Shown in pieces: positions 34,819-44,275 of a DNA stretch of 64,000 bases (its first letter is position 1; each line of letters opens with the position of its first letter). The DNA is from Hyphomicrobiales bacterium (GTDB lineage Bacteria; Pseudomonadota; Alphaproteobacteria; Rhizobiales; Xanthobacteraceae): NCBI GenBank assembly GCA_009377755.1, contig WHTM01000002.1, forward strand, positions 62,001 to 126,000, read 5' to 3'. A model generated the notes under the pieces. It was given only the letters and a program-made list of their open reading frames with translations, was not told the DNA's origin and searched no databases. A program made the position numbers and the translations under genes.

Positions 34819-35955
34819 ATGTCGGCCGCAGCAACCAACAACCGCAATCTCGAACTCATCGGCTTCGCCCTGATCGCGCTGCTGATCATGGTCGTATTGC
34901 CGCTCGCCCTCGACATCTTTCGCCTGAACCTGATCGGCAAGTATCTGACCTACGCCTTTGTCGCGGTCGGGCTGGTCCTGTGCTGGGGCTACACCGGCAT
35001 CCTGAGCCTCGGCCAGGGCGTGTTCTTCGGCCTCGGCGGCTATTGCATGGCGATGTTCCTCAAGCTCGAGGCCTCGAGCGCGGCAAACACAAAGATCCAG
35101 TCGACGCCAGGCATTCCCGACTTCATGGACTGGAACCAGCTCACCGAGCTGCCGTTTTTTTGGGTGCCGTTCAATTCGCTGCCGTTCGCGCTGATCGCGG
35201 TCATCGTCGTGCCGGCCGTTGTCGCCTTCATTCTCGGCGCCGCGATGTTCAAGCGGCGGGTCGGCGGCGTCTACTTCGCCATCATCACGCAGGCGCTCGC
35301 CGCGGTGATGACCATCCTGATTATCGGCCGCCAGGGCTATACCGGCGGCATCAACGGCATCACAGACCTGCGCACCTTGCTTGGCTGGGACATCCGCACC
35401 GATGGCGCCAAGTACATCCTCTATTTTGTCTGCTGCATCCTGCTGCTCGGCTCGATGCTGCTCGCGCGCTTTGTTCTCAGCAGCAAACTTGGGCGCATCC
35501 TCGTGGCCATCCGCGACAAGGAAGACCGGGTGCGCTTCTCCGGCTATAGCGTCGGCGACTTCAAAATCTTCATCTTCTGCCTGGCCTCCGCCATCGCAGC
35601 GGTCGGCGGCGCCATGTTCACGCTGCAGGTCGGCTTCATGTCACCGTCCTTCGTCGGAATCGTGCCGTCGATCGAGATGGTGATCTTTGCCGCCGTCGGC
35701 GGGCGGCATTCACTGGTTGGCGCGGTGATCGGAACGCTGCTGGTCAATTGGGCTAAGACCGCGTTCTCCGAGAGCTTCCCGGAATTGTGGCTGTTCGCGA
35801 TGGGCGGTCTGTTCATCGCGGTGGCGCTGGCGTTCCCGCGCGGGCTGGCCGGCATCTTCACCGACCAGGTATTGCCGTACATCGAGAAGCTGTGGAGCCG
35901 GAACCGGCGTGGGCAGGACGGCGTCGTCGTGCCAAACCCCGCGCCCGCCGAATAG
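34819..35955 (+). CDS. urtC: Urea/amide ABC transporter permease UrtC
   Basis: The 378-residue LivM-type permease has LVLCWGYTGILSLGQGVFFGLGGYCMAMFLKLE. A periplasmic insertion of about 50 residues follows (IPDFMDWNQLTELPFFWVPF), characteristic of UrtC compared with LivM. The second half has YFAIITQALAAVMTILIIGRQGYTGGINGITDL and the coupling loop AIRDKEDRVRFSGYSVGDFKIFIFCLASAIAAVGGAMFTLQVGFMSPS. It is the second channel subunit. It starts 7 bases after the urtB stop and ends 17 bases before urtD, inside a tight operon. Confidence 0.94.
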   Translation: MSAAATNNRNLELIGFALIALLIMVVLPLALDIFRLNLIGKYLTYAFVAVGLVLCWGYTGILSLGQGVFFGLGGYCMAMFLKLEASSAANTKIQSTPGIPDFMDWNQLTELPFFWVPFNSLPFALIAVIVVPAVVAFILGAAMFKRRVGGVYFAIITQALAAVMTILIIGRQGYTGGINGITDLRTLLGWDIRTDGAKYILYFVCCILLLGSMLLARFVLSSKLGRILVAIRDKEDRVRFSGYSVGDFKIFIFCLASAIAAVGGAMFTLQVGFMSPSFVGIVPSIEMVIFAAVGGRHSLVGAVIGTLLVNWAKTAFSESFPELWLFAMGGLFIAVALAFPRGLAGIFTDQVLPYIEKLWSRNRRGQDGVVVPNPAPAE

Positions 35956-35972
35956 CCGCACGGGGGATACCG

Positions 35973-36719
35973 ATGGCGAACTCGACCGATTTCCTCCTGG
36001 CGCTCGAAGGTGTCACCGTCTCATTCGACGGCTTCAAGGCAGTCAATGACCTCAACCTCTACATCGACAAGGGTGAGCTTCGGGTGATCATCGGCCCGAA
36101 CGGCGCGGGTAAGACCACGGTACTCGACCTGATCTGCGGCCGCACCAAGGTCTCCTCCGGCTCGATCAAGTTCAAAGACCAGGAGATCACCGGCCTCAAG
36201 GAGCATGACATCGTCAAGCGTGGCATCGGCCGTAAATTTCAGACGCCGTCGATCTACGAGGATCTCACGGTGTTTGAGAACCTTGAGATCTCGCTCCCGC
36301 GCGGCCGCAACGTGGTCGGTGCGCTGCTCTGGAACCGGACTCCTGAGATTGTCGAGCGGGTGCGCGAGGTCACCGAGATGATCTTCCTCGCTGATCACCT
36401 CGATCGGCTCGCTGAGACCCTGAGCCACGGCCAGAAGCAGTGGCTGGAGATCGGCATGCTGCTGATCCAGGATCCCGAGGTCTTGATGCTCGACGAGCCG
36501 GTCGCCGGCATGAGCGTGTCGGAGCGGGCCAAGACCGCGGAACTCCTGAACAAGATCATTCAGAACCGCTCCGTGGTGGTCATCGAACACGACATGAAGT
36601 TCGTCGAAAGCATCGCCCACCGAGTCACGGTGCTGCACCAAGGCAAGGTGCTTGCCGAGGGCAACATGGATGCAATCCAGGCCGATCCAAAGGTCAAGGA
36701 AGTTTATCTCGGTCACTGA
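35973..36719 (+). CDS. urtD: Urea/amide ABC transporter ATPase UrtD
   Basis: The 248-residue LivG-type ATPase has Walker A GPNGAGKTT, Q-loop RKFQTPSIYEDLTVFENLEIS, signature LSHGQKQWLEIGMLL (the SHGQKQWLEIGM form is typical of UrtD), Walker B VLMLDEPVAGMS and switch His VVIEHDMKFVE. It powers uptake from the cytoplasmic face with UrtE. ATG 35973 is 17 bases after urtC. A longer in-frame ORF reaching 35787 overlaps the end of urtC in another frame and was rejected. Confidence 0.95.
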   Translation: MANSTDFLLALEGVTVSFDGFKAVNDLNLYIDKGELRVIIGPNGAGKTTVLDLICGRTKVSSGSIKFKDQEITGLKEHDIVKRGIGRKFQTPSIYEDLTVFENLEISLPRGRNVVGALLWNRTPEIVERVREVTEMIFLADHLDRLAETLSHGQKQWLEIGMLLIQDPEVLMLDEPVAGMSVSERAKTAELLNKIIQNRSVVVIEHDMKFVESIAHRVTVLHQGKVLAEGNMDAIQADPKVKEVYLGH

Positions 36720-36729
36720 CGGAGAAATG

Positions 36730-37419
36730 ATGTTCGACGTCCGCAATCTCAATGTTGCCTACGGGCAAAGCGACGTACTGCACGGGATCGATCTTACAGT
36801 TGCGCCCGGCGAGATCGTCGCCGTGATCGGCCGCAACGGCATGGGAAAATCGACGCTGATGAAGTCGCTGATTGGCGTGATCCCGACCAAGTCCGGCCAC
36901 GTGAGGGTCGACGGCGCCGTCCTTACGGCCTTGCCGAGCCATGCGCGGGTGGCATACGGGCTCGCCTACGTGCCGCAGGGACGGCAGATCTTTGGCACCA
37001 TGACGGTAAAGGAGAACATCCAGACCGGTCTTGTCGTCACTGGCGAGAGCAAGGTGCCGGATGAAATATACAGCCTCTTTCCGATCCTGTGGGAGTTCGA
37101 GAAACGGCGCGCTGGCAATCTCTCCGGCGGCCAGCAGCAGCAGCTCGCAATCGCCCGCGCGCTCGCTAGTAATCCCAAGATTCTGCTGCTCGACGAGCCG
37201 ACCGAGGGCGTTCAGCCATCGGTCATCAAGGACATCGCCAAGGTGCTCAAGGAAATCCGCCAATTGCGCAATCTGTGCATCGTCGTGTGCGAGCAGGTCT
37301 TGAGCTTCGTGCTCGACGTCGCCGATCGCATCCTGGTCATGGAGAACGGCCGCATCGTGCATTCCGACAGTCGCGACCAGGTCGATGAGGCGGCGATCGC
37401 CCGCTTCCTCGCCGTTTAG
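36730..37419 (+). CDS. urtE: Urea/amide ABC transporter ATPase UrtE
   Basis: The 229-residue LivF-type ATPase has Walker A GRNGMGKST, GLAYVPQGRQIFGTMTVKENIQTGL (the Q-loop as in UrtE), signature LSGGQQQQLAIARAL, Walker B ILLLDEPTEGVQPSVI and CEQVLSFVLDVADR, where the usual switch His is replaced as in other UrtE/LivF proteins. Two ATGs are adjacent (36727 and 36730); the second has better spacing from GGAG. It pairs with UrtD. It starts 10 bases after urtD. Confidence 0.94.
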   Translation: MFDVRNLNVAYGQSDVLHGIDLTVAPGEIVAVIGRNGMGKSTLMKSLIGVIPTKSGHVRVDGAVLTALPSHARVAYGLAYVPQGRQIFGTMTVKENIQTGLVVTGESKVPDEIYSLFPILWEFEKRRAGNLSGGQQQQLAIARALASNPKILLLDEPTEGVQPSVIKDIAKVLKEIRQLRNLCIVVCEQVLSFVLDVADRILVMENGRIVHSDSRDQVDEAAIARFLAV

Positions 37420-37448
37420 AAGATTTGTTCACTCCGAAAGGGAAAGTC

Positions 37449-38729
37449 ATGGCGCAAGTATCGACCATCAGCCGGGAGATGACCCAGCAGAGGAGCCGCT
37501 CACCGAAGCCTCTGATCGAGATCGATCTCTCGGACTCGCCGTACAGGAACGAGATGATCCACAACCGGTGGCACCCGGACATACCGATGGTGGAGTGGGT
37601 CAAGCCGGGCGACGACTTCATTGTCGAGACCTACGACTGGACCGGAGGCTTTATCAAGAACAACGAATCGGCCGACGACGTGCGCGACATCGATCTATCG
37701 ATTGTGCACTTCCTATCCGGTCCGATCGGCGTCGAGGGCGTCGAACCCGGCGATCTCTTGGTCGTGGATCTGCTCGACGTCGGCGCACTGCCAGAGAGCC
37801 TGTGGGGCTTCAACGGCTTCTTCTCCAAGAAGAACGGCGGCGGCTTCCTCGCCGATCATTTCCCGCTGGCGCAGAAGTCGATCTGGGACATTTCCGGCCT
37901 TTACACCCACTCTCGCCACGTGCCCGGCGTCAGGTTCGCCGGCCTGATCCATCCCGGCCTAATCGGCTGCCTGCCGGACCAAAAGCTGCTGGAGACCTGG
38001 AACAAGCGCGAGGTCGACTTCATCGCCACAAATCCGTCGCGCGTACCGCCGCTCGCCAACCCACCGTTTCCGTCGACCGCACATGCCGGTCGCGCTAAGG
38101 GTGACGTCAAATCCAAGATCGCCGCCGAAGGCGCCCGCACCGTGCCGCCGCGCGAGCATGGCGGCAATTGCGACATCAAAGATTTGTCGCGCGGCTCGAA
38201 GATCTACTTCCCAGTCTACGTCAAGGGTGGCGGCCTTTCGATGGGCGACCTGCATTTCAGTCAGGGCGATGGCGAGATCACCTTCTGCGGCGCCATCGAG
38301 ATGGCCGGCTGGCTGCATATTAAGGTCGACGTGATCAAAGACGGAATGGCGAAATACGGGATCAAGAACCCGATCTTCAAGCCGTCGCCGATCACGCCCG
38401 CCTACAACGACTACCTGATCTTCGAAGGCATCTCGGTCGACGAGTGGGGCAAGCAGTATTATCTCGATGTTCACATTGCCTACCGGCAAGCCTGCCTCAA
38501 TGCCATCGAGTACCTAACGAAGTTCGGTTACTCCAAGGCACAGGCCTACGCCATCCTCGGTACCGCGCCGGTACAGGGCCACATCTCGGGAGTGGTCGAC
38601 ATCCCGAATGCCTGCGCCACCTTGTGGCTGCCGACCGATATCTTCGATTTCGACGTGATGCCGAACGCCGCCGGGCCGACAAAACACGTCCAAGGCGGCG
38701 TCGACATTCCGATGTCGCCTGACAAGTGA
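37449..38729 (+). CDS. fmdA: Formamidase (acetamidase/formamidase family)
   Basis: The 426-residue protein matches FmdA: IHNRWHPDIPMVEWVKPGDDFIVETYDWTGGFIKNNESADDVRDIDLSIVHFLSGPIGVEGVEPGDLLVVDLLDVG, FSKKNGGGFLADHFP, FAGLIHPGLIGCLPD, VPPREHGGNCDIKDLSRGSKIYFPVYVKGGGLSMGDLHFSQGDGEITFCGAIEMAGW (the catalytic core of the family), and GISVDEWGKQYYLDVHIAYRQACLNAIEYL. It hydrolyses formamide to ammonia and formate. ATG 37449 has AGGGAAAG upstream; an in-frame TTG at 37425 is less likely. Its place behind urtE ties it to the transporter, giving an import-and-hydrolyse unit for nitrogen. Confidence 0.95.
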   Translation: MAQVSTISREMTQQRSRSPKPLIEIDLSDSPYRNEMIHNRWHPDIPMVEWVKPGDDFIVETYDWTGGFIKNNESADDVRDIDLSIVHFLSGPIGVEGVEPGDLLVVDLLDVGALPESLWGFNGFFSKKNGGGFLADHFPLAQKSIWDISGLYTHSRHVPGVRFAGLIHPGLIGCLPDQKLLETWNKREVDFIATNPSRVPPLANPPFPSTAHAGRAKGDVKSKIAAEGARTVPPREHGGNCDIKDLSRGSKIYFPVYVKGGGLSMGDLHFSQGDGEITFCGAIEMAGWLHIKVDVIKDGMAKYGIKNPIFKPSPITPAYNDYLIFEGISVDEWGKQYYLDVHIAYRQACLNAIEYLTKFGYSKAQAYAILGTAPVQGHISGVVDIPNACATLWLPTDIFDFDVMPNAAGPTKHVQGGVDIPMSPDK

Positions 38730-38795
38730 TCGCCACAGCAAGCGTAGTGCGGGGCGGTTTGTGCCCTGCACCGGACATCGAAGAGGGCCCACGCC

Positions 38796-39134
38796 ATGCC
38801 TGTTTATGAATATCTATGCAGCTCATGCGGCCCGTTCACGGCGATGCGTCCTATGGTGGAGCATGCCTTGCCCAACGAATGTCCTGACTGCGGCTTCCAG
38901 GCGCCTCGCGTGCTGCTAACCGCGCCGAAACTCGCCTCCATGAGCTCGCAACGTCGCGCCGCCTTTGCCACCAACGAACGCAGCGCCGATGCACCGACCA
39001 GCCTGTCGGAGATGAAGAGCAAGCACGGGGCCGCCTGCACATGCTGCAGCGGCAAGTCGATGCGGTATGTCAAACGCGACAAGAACGGCGCAAAGAGCTT
39101 CCCGTCAAGCAGGCCGTGGATGATTTCACACTAA
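38796..39134 (+). CDS. fmdB: FmdB-family zinc-ribbon protein
   Basis: The 112-residue protein starts MPVYEYLCSSCGPFTAMRPMVEHALPNECPDCG, the FmdB zinc ribbon with two CxxC knuckles. A Ser/Lys-rich middle and a second metal-like CTCC motif near residue 81 follow. FmdB was named as a putative regulator of formamidase in Methylophilus, and its biochemical role is still unclear. It follows fmdA by 66 bases and closes the operon. Confidence 0.88.
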   Translation: MPVYEYLCSSCGPFTAMRPMVEHALPNECPDCGFQAPRVLLTAPKLASMSSQRRAAFATNERSADAPTSLSEMKSKHGAACTCCSGKSMRYVKRDKNGAKSFPSSRPWMISH

Positions 39135-39365
39135 AGATCGCAGCGACACGGCAGGTTGGTCCACCAATGCTGCGCGACCTCGCTGGTGGGGTTCGGCTGG
39201 CGACGCTGGGGCAAACCGCCGGCATCGTAACTTTGGAACCGCCGTTGCCATTCATTTTCGGATTGGGTCCCAGACCGGACGTCCTGCAACGACGCAGCCC
39301 CAGCCGATTTGCCTACAAACTCCTGGCCGTCGCGTGGCCCGACACGTGCATGTCTCGTGAGAAAG

Positions 39366-39391
39366 ACGGCGCCCATGGCATTGGGCGCCGT
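39366..39391. terminator. Hairpin between convergent operons
   Basis: ACGGCGCCCA pairs perfectly with TGGGCGCCGT around the loop TGGCAT. On the minus strand the stem is followed by TCTTTCTC, so it may terminate the gene-bearing transcript that ends at 39436, or act in both directions between fmdB and the next operon. The other bases of the gene-free stretch 39135-39435 show nothing further. Confidence 0.55.
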
Positions 39392-39435
39392 TCTGAGTGA
39401 ATTGATCGACACGAGTTGTGACCCCGGCATATCGA

Positions 39436-40614
39436 TCACTTGGCAATGTTCGTATACTTGCCGTTGACCACCTTGAGGATGGCGGTGACGCCTACGCCGT
39501 CGCGTACTTCATTCATCGTGAGCTCGCCTGCGACTCCCGGGAACTTCTTGAGACCCTGGAGGCATTCGCGAATCTTATCGCGGTCGGAGTAGAGATCGCT
39601 GGGCTTGTTGGTCACGCCCGTCGTCTCGATGCAGTGTTTGAAGGCGAAGACAATGTCGTAGGCGCGGGGACCGCTGTAGGGTGGCTGCTTGCCACCAAGC
39701 TTGGCCACCACCTTCTTCATGAACGCCTGCACTTCCGGACGTGGATCGTCGCCCCATGCCGCCGTCGACATGTAGGCGCCCTCCGCGGCCTTGCCCGCGA
39801 TTTCGATGAAGCCGGGTGCGCTCGCACAGGCGCCGCCGATGATCGGAACCGTCAGGCCTTGCTTGTGGGCTTCCTTGGCGATCGCTGCGGCGTTCTGATA
39901 GCAGGAGCCGAGGCCGATGCCCTGTGCGCCAAGCGACTTCGCCCGCGTGATCTGTGCCGAGTAGTCGGTGTCCTTGGTGCGGTAGGTGAGCATATCGAGA
40001 ATTTCGATCCCATGCTTCTTGAACAGCGCGGGCAGGATGATCGCGCCTTCGGCCTTAGAGACCGCATCCTCGGCGTCGTAGATGATCACGACTTTCTTCG
40101 GCTTGTATTCCTTCACCCACGCTTCGACGACAGGCGTGAGCTGTTTATCGCTGGTGAGCGTATTGCGGAACGCCCACTTGCTCATGGCGGAGAGGCCTGG
40201 CTTCGCGGAGCAGTAAGACATGATGACGGTCTTCAAACGCGCGTCGAGCTGCGGCGCGATGGTCTCGAATTCCGAGCTGAAGCACGGCCCCGAGATCGCC
40301 AGCACCTTGTCGCGCTCGACCAGCCGGCTGACGGTCTTGAGCGCTTCCGATTCCAGCGTCTGCGTGTCGTAGCAGATCAGCTCCAAGGGAATGCCGCCGA
40401 TGCCATCTTTGGCGTTGATCTCCTCGGCCGCGACTTCCATGGCGGCCTTGGCCGCCTGGCCCCATTCGGTACCCTTTCCGGTCAAGGACACCTGACAGCC
40501 GATTTTCACACTGCGTCCAGCCAGTTTCGCTGCCTCGGCATCGGAGGTCGGCGCCATAACGAACATCACTGTTGCGAGCCCAACCGAACTCGCCAGATTT
40601 CCTATCGGTCGCAT
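39436..40614 (-). CDS. Branched-chain-type ABC transporter substrate-binding protein
   Basis: The 392-residue protein has a signal peptide (MRPIGNLASSVGLATVMFVMAPTSDAEAA). A type-1 periplasmic fold of the LivK/HAAT family follows: SVKIGCQVSLTGKGTEWGQAAKAAMEVAAEEINAKDGIGG, ISGPCFSSEFETIAPQL, and VVIIYDAEDAVSKAEGAIILPALFKKHGIEIL. The ligand is unlikely to be leucine: the operon continues with catabolic genes, and HAAT receptors often bind aromatic acids or N-heterocycles. ATG 40614 has GGAAGG upstream; the longer ORF reaching 41247 runs through the ATPase gene in a wrong frame. It is the last gene of the transporter part, 71 bases after the LivF-type ATPase. Confidence 0.92.
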   Translation of the reverse strand: MRPIGNLASSVGLATVMFVMAPTSDAEAAKLAGRSVKIGCQVSLTGKGTEWGQAAKAAMEVAAEEINAKDGIGGIPLELICYDTQTLESEALKTVSRLVERDKVLAISGPCFSSEFETIAPQLDARLKTVIMSYCSAKPGLSAMSKWAFRNTLTSDKQLTPVVEAWVKEYKPKKVVIIYDAEDAVSKAEGAIILPALFKKHGIEILDMLTYRTKDTDYSAQITRAKSLGAQGIGLGSCYQNAAAIAKEAHKQGLTVPIIGGACASAPGFIEIAGKAAEGAYMSTAAWGDDPRPEVQAFMKKVVAKLGGKQPPYSGPRAYDIVFAFKHCIETTGVTNKPSDLYSDRDKIRECLQGLKKFPGVAGELTMNEVRDGVGVTAILKVVNGKYTNIAK

Positions 40615-40685
40615 TGGAATACCCTTCCACAAGAGTTGACGATCGGATTTCAGCGGGCGTCCTGGCTTCGGAGCGCCTGCTGAAC

Positions 40686-41450
40686 TCATGCGATTCCATC
40701 GACCTGAAAGGTGGGAATTCGTATCCCATGGCTTCGGGCCGCACGCTGGCCGAGATAGGTCTCCTGCACTTCCGGCGTATTGAGCAGACTCTCGCCGGAC
40801 CCGCTCAACACGATCTTCCCACGCTCCAACACATACGCACTGTCGGCGACCTGCAGCGCTTGGCGCGCGTTCTGTTCGACCAAAAGAATGGTCTTGCCCT
40901 CGCTCTTTAGGTCGCGAAGCGTCTGAAAAATCCGGGTGACGAACTTGGGCGCAAGGCCAAGTGACGGTTCGTCCAGCAGCAACAGGCTGGGGCGCGCGAC
41001 CAGGGCGCGTCCGATCGCCAACATCTGCTGTTCGCCACCGCTCAGCGTTCCCGCAAGTTGATTCCACCGTTCTGCCAGCACCGGAAAGCGGTCGAAGACC
41101 GCATCGATGTCGCGAGCGATGTCCGGATCGCTGCGCGTGAACGCGCCCATGCGCAGGTTGTCCATTACGGTCATCCGCTTGAGAACGGCGCGGCCCTCCG
41201 GCACTAGGCTCAGACCCAGGCCGACGATCTTGTGCGGCGGGAGGCACTCGATGCTCTTGCCCTCGAACTCGATCGTGCCGGCCGTCGCCCGGATCAGTCC
41301 GGAGATCGTCTTTAGGAATGTCGTCTTTCCCGCGCCGTTGGCACCAATCAACGTGACGATCTGTCCGCGTTCAATCGAAACGGCGACATCATGCAAGACC
41401 TCGATTCTCCCATACCCGGATCGCAAGCCTTGAATCGTCAGCACTGTCAT
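40686..41450 (-). CDS. livF: LivF-type ABC transporter ATPase
   Basis: The 254-residue ATPase has Walker A GANGAGKTT, GLSLVPEGRAVLKRMTVMDNLRMGAF, signature LSGGEQQMLAIGRAL, Walker B LLLLDEPSLGLAPKFV and LLVEQNARQALQVAD, the LivF/HAAT pattern. The C-terminal tail (after YLGQRAARSHG) is about 12 residues longer than usual. Its ATG overlaps the stop of the LivG-type gene by four bases (ATGA). It powers the same transporter as the genes at 39436, 41447, 42243 and 43211. Confidence 0.95.
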   Translation of the reverse strand: MTVLTIQGLRSGYGRIEVLHDVAVSIERGQIVTLIGANGAGKTTFLKTISGLIRATAGTIEFEGKSIECLPPHKIVGLGLSLVPEGRAVLKRMTVMDNLRMGAFTRSDPDIARDIDAVFDRFPVLAERWNQLAGTLSGGEQQMLAIGRALVARPSLLLLDEPSLGLAPKFVTRIFQTLRDLKSEGKTILLVEQNARQALQVADSAYVLERGKIVLSGSGESLLNTPEVQETYLGQRAARSHGIRIPTFQVDGIA

Positions 41451-42250
41451 AGCTGCACGTCCTCGCCCAGGTAGGCCTCAACGACGAGGGGGTCGCTCTG
41501 GATCTTCTCGGGTGGTCCCTCTGCGATCTTCGTTCCGAAGTTGATCACCGTCACGCTGTCGGAGACGCCCATGACCAGCCGCATGTCGTGCTCGACCAGA
41601 ATGATCGTAACACCGCGGTCGCGAACACGCGTGATGACGTCGTCGAGTTCGTCGGTCTCGCGCGGGTTCATTCCTGCGGTCGGCTCGTCGAGCAACAGCA
41701 GGCGTGGCTGAGTGGCCAGAGCGCGCGCCAATTCCAGCTTGCGCTGTTCCCCGTAAGGCAAGTCGGACGCCTTGGCGTCCTGCTTGTCGGTGAGCCCAAG
41801 GAATTCGAGCAGCTCGACTGCGTTCTCTCGCATCTGGCGTTCCTCGTCGGCTTCGCCTAGTGGACGTTGCAGCACCGCCTTGCCGAGCGCCTTCCACACC
41901 GAAGGGAAGGCGCGGCAGTGCGAGCCGATCATCACTGTTTCCATTGCTGTCAAATGCGGAAACAGCCGTATGTTCTGGAAAGTGCGGGCGATGCCTTTGA
42001 TGGTGCGCTTGGACGGGCGGGTGTCGGCCACCACCTGACCGTTGAAGACGATCCTGCCCGCATCGGCAGGGAGCACGCCGGTCACGAGATTGAAGAACGT
42101 CGTCTTGCCGGCGCCGTTCGGGCCTATCAGCGCGTGAATATGGCCTTGCGCGACTTCCATGTGGAGCTCGTTGAGCGCGTAGAAGCCGCCGAAGCGTTTG
42201 GTCAGACCTTCGATCGAAAGGCAAGCTGTTCGGGCGACCTGCTCACGCAT
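41447..42250 (-). CDS. livG: LivG-type ABC transporter ATPase
   Basis: The 267-residue ATPase has Walker A GPNGAGKTT, the Q-loop RTFQNIRLFPHLTAMETVMIG, a LivG-specific insertion (CRAFPSVWKALGKAVLQRPLGEADEERQ), DLPYGEQRKLELARALA as signature, Walker B LLLLDEPTAGMNPRE and LVEHDMRLVMGVSD. It overlaps livF at its 3' end by four bases and the livM gene at its 5' end by eight, giving a fully coupled operon. Confidence 0.95.
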   Translation of the reverse strand: MREQVARTACLSIEGLTKRFGGFYALNELHMEVAQGHIHALIGPNGAGKTTFFNLVTGVLPADAGRIVFNGQVVADTRPSKRTIKGIARTFQNIRLFPHLTAMETVMIGSHCRAFPSVWKALGKAVLQRPLGEADEERQMRENAVELLEFLGLTDKQDAKASDLPYGEQRKLELARALATQPRLLLLDEPTAGMNPRETDELDDVITRVRDRGVTIILVEHDMRLVMGVSDSVTVINFGTKIAEGPPEKIQSDPLVVEAYLGEDVQL

Positions 42251-43202
42251 GGCGAACCTTCCACCGTGGAAGCCGCAACCAGCGCAATGAATCGCGCGTG
42301 AGCAGGCCGTCGGGTCTAAGGATCATCATCACGATCAGGATGACGCCAAAAGCAATGAGGCGCTTCGCGTTCTCGAAATCGAGAAAGTCGTGAAGGAAAT
42401 CATACGCCCGGTTCACGGGATAGAAGTTCGTCCATTCCACCGGAACGAGTTCAAGCCACTCTCGCAACGCCCTGAGGAATTCCGGAATGGCGTTGAGAAC
42501 CGCGGCGCCGAACAGGGGCCCCCAATAGGTGCTGCCTCCGCCGACCACCACGAACATCAGAATCTCGACCGCAAGCATGATGCTGAACGTGGTGGAGTCC
42601 ATGTAGGTCGCGTGATGGGCGTAGAGCGCGCCAGCCAGTCCCGCGATGCCGGCACCAAACCCGAAGGCCAGTAACTTGATGCGCACAACATCGATGCCCA
42701 TCACCTCGGCGGCGGTTTCATCCTGGTGGATCGAATCCATGGCCCGGCCGAGGCTCGACCGCTCGAGCCGGGCGAAGAACACGAGCAATACGACGATCAC
42801 GCCTATGACGTATTCGAGGGTGAAAGGGTTAAATGAAATGTTCCGAAATCCCTGCGCGCCGCCGACATAGTCCCAGCTCAAAGCGATCACCGAGATGATC
42901 TCCGCAAACCCGAGCGTCAGTAGCAGCAGATAAATGCCCTTGATGCGGAGCGCCGGAAAGCCGACTACAACGCCGATCGAGCCGGCGACCACGCCGCCGA
43001 ATATCAGCGCGACCGCAAACGGCATGCCGAACTTCTGCGTCAGAACCGCGGACGCGTAGGCGCCAACGGCCATGAAGCCCGCCTGGCCCAGCGACACCTG
43101 GCCGGTCTTGAATGGTGCATAGAAGCTGTAGGCGGCGATGACGTTGATGCCGGCGAAGATCAGCAGCGAACGCGTGTAACCATCGAGCAGGCCGTCCAGC
43201 AT
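42243..43202 (-). CDS. livM: LivM-type ABC transporter permease
   Basis: The 319-residue membrane protein has NVIAAYSFYAPFKTGQVSLGQAGFMAVGAYASAVL, the LivM entry motif. GIYLLLLTLGFAEIISVIALSWDYVGGAQGF and the coupling loop AMDSIHQDETAAEVMGIDVVRIKLLAFGFGAGIAGLAGALYAHHATYM follow. About nine hydrophobic segments are visible. It overlaps livG by eight bases and follows livH after an eight-base gap. The loop residues are ordinary for HAAT permeases and do not identify the substrate. Confidence 0.94.
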   Translation of the reverse strand: MLDGLLDGYTRSLLIFAGINVIAAYSFYAPFKTGQVSLGQAGFMAVGAYASAVLTQKFGMPFAVALIFGGVVAGSIGVVVGFPALRIKGIYLLLLTLGFAEIISVIALSWDYVGGAQGFRNISFNPFTLEYVIGVIVVLLVFFARLERSSLGRAMDSIHQDETAAEVMGIDVVRIKLLAFGFGAGIAGLAGALYAHHATYMDSTTFSIMLAVEILMFVVVGGGSTYWGPLFGAAVLNAIPEFLRALREWLELVPVEWTNFYPVNRAYDFLHDFLDFENAKRLIAFGVILIVMMILRPDGLLTRDSLRWLRLPRWKVRHA

Positions 43203-43210
43203 CGGCGACG

Positions 43211-44083
43211 CTACCTTTCTTCCGTCATGCGTGTTCCGAACAGACCCGTCGGCCGGTAGAGCAAAATGAGGATCAGAATCATGAACGAGAAGAAATCGCG
43301 CTCGGTGGTGCCGATGTAGGCTGCGGATAGAATCTCGATCATGCCGAGAAGCAGGCCGGCGACCATGGCGCCCGGTACATTGCCGAGACCGCCGAGCAAC
43401 ATGACAATGAGGCCTTTGACGGCCGCGCCAAGACCGATGAACGGCGAGATGCCGCTGTTCTTGATGCCGTCGAGAACGCCGGCAACGCCGGCGATACCCG
43501 ATCCGATCATGAACGTGATGAGCACCACGCGGTTGACATTGACCCCAAGCAGCGCCGCGGTCTCATGGTTCTCGGCGGTCGCGCGAATGGCGCGTCCCAT
43601 CTTGGTGTGCTCGATGAACAGCCACAGCACGACCATCAGCGTGGTTGCGATCGCAAGTATGAAAATTTGTACGGAGCTGACGGTTATCGGGCCAAAGTTG
43701 TAGAGCTCCTGCTTGACAGTCTCGGGAAACCCCACCTGTTGGCCGCCAAAGATATAGACCGCAAGATTTTGCAGAACGATTGTAAGTCCGATCGTGCTGA
43801 TCAGCGGCGCCAGCGGGCGATTCTTGGCGACCGGGCGAACCGATACATAAACCGCAATGACACCGAGCATGGCGCAGGCGATCATTGCGCCTAGCAGGGC
43901 GACGTAGATATTGGCACCACCAAGGATTACGAGATAGAGCCCGACGAAGGCACCGACCATGAATACTTCGCCGTGTGCGAAATAGAGCAGCTTCAATACT
44001 CCGAAAATGAGGGTGTAGCCGATCGCAATCAGGGCATAAGACGCCCCAAGCATCAGGCCATTGATCAATTGTTGGTAGATCAT
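43211..44083 (-). CDS. livH: LivH-type ABC transporter permease
   Basis: The 290-residue permease has MIYQQLINGLMLGASYALIAIGYTLIFGVLKLLYFAHGEVFMVGAFVGLY, the LivH signature. RPLAPLISTIGLTIVLQNLAVYIFG and the coupling loop RATAENHETAALLGVNVNRVVLITFMIGSGIAGVAGVLDG follow. It forms the channel with the LivM-type protein and is the first gene of the transporter part. It lies 192 bases downstream of the enamidase-like gene; that gap shows no gene, so one long transcript from the catabolic genes is possible. Confidence 0.94.
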   Translation of the reverse strand: MIYQQLINGLMLGASYALIAIGYTLIFGVLKLLYFAHGEVFMVGAFVGLYLVILGGANIYVALLGAMIACAMLGVIAVYVSVRPVAKNRPLAPLISTIGLTIVLQNLAVYIFGGQQVGFPETVKQELYNFGPITVSSVQIFILAIATTLMVVLWLFIEHTKMGRAIRATAENHETAALLGVNVNRVVLITFMIGSGIAGVAGVLDGIKNSGISPFIGLGAAVKGLIVMLLGGLGNVPGAMVAGLLLGMIEILSAAYIGTTERDFFSFMILILILLYRPTGLFGTRMTEER

Positions 44084-44275
44084 GCGTCCGCCAGACCCTT
44101 GCTCGATATGAAGTCTACCTGGCGGAACATCGCACCGCGATCAGGCTGGCCTGACGCGGCACAAGTCGATGAAGCTTGCTGCCCGGTTCGGCAGTTCCCC
44201 GCGACTCTAGCGACGCCATTTCGTAGCATCATCAGCTACCCCAAAGGAACTCGTCGCAACGGTTGCATCCTGGTA

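Noticed and set aside
32543..39134. A urease-linked urea operon
   Set aside because: No urease structural or accessory genes are in the window; the operon ends in formamidase and FmdB, so short amides are the more likely substrate.
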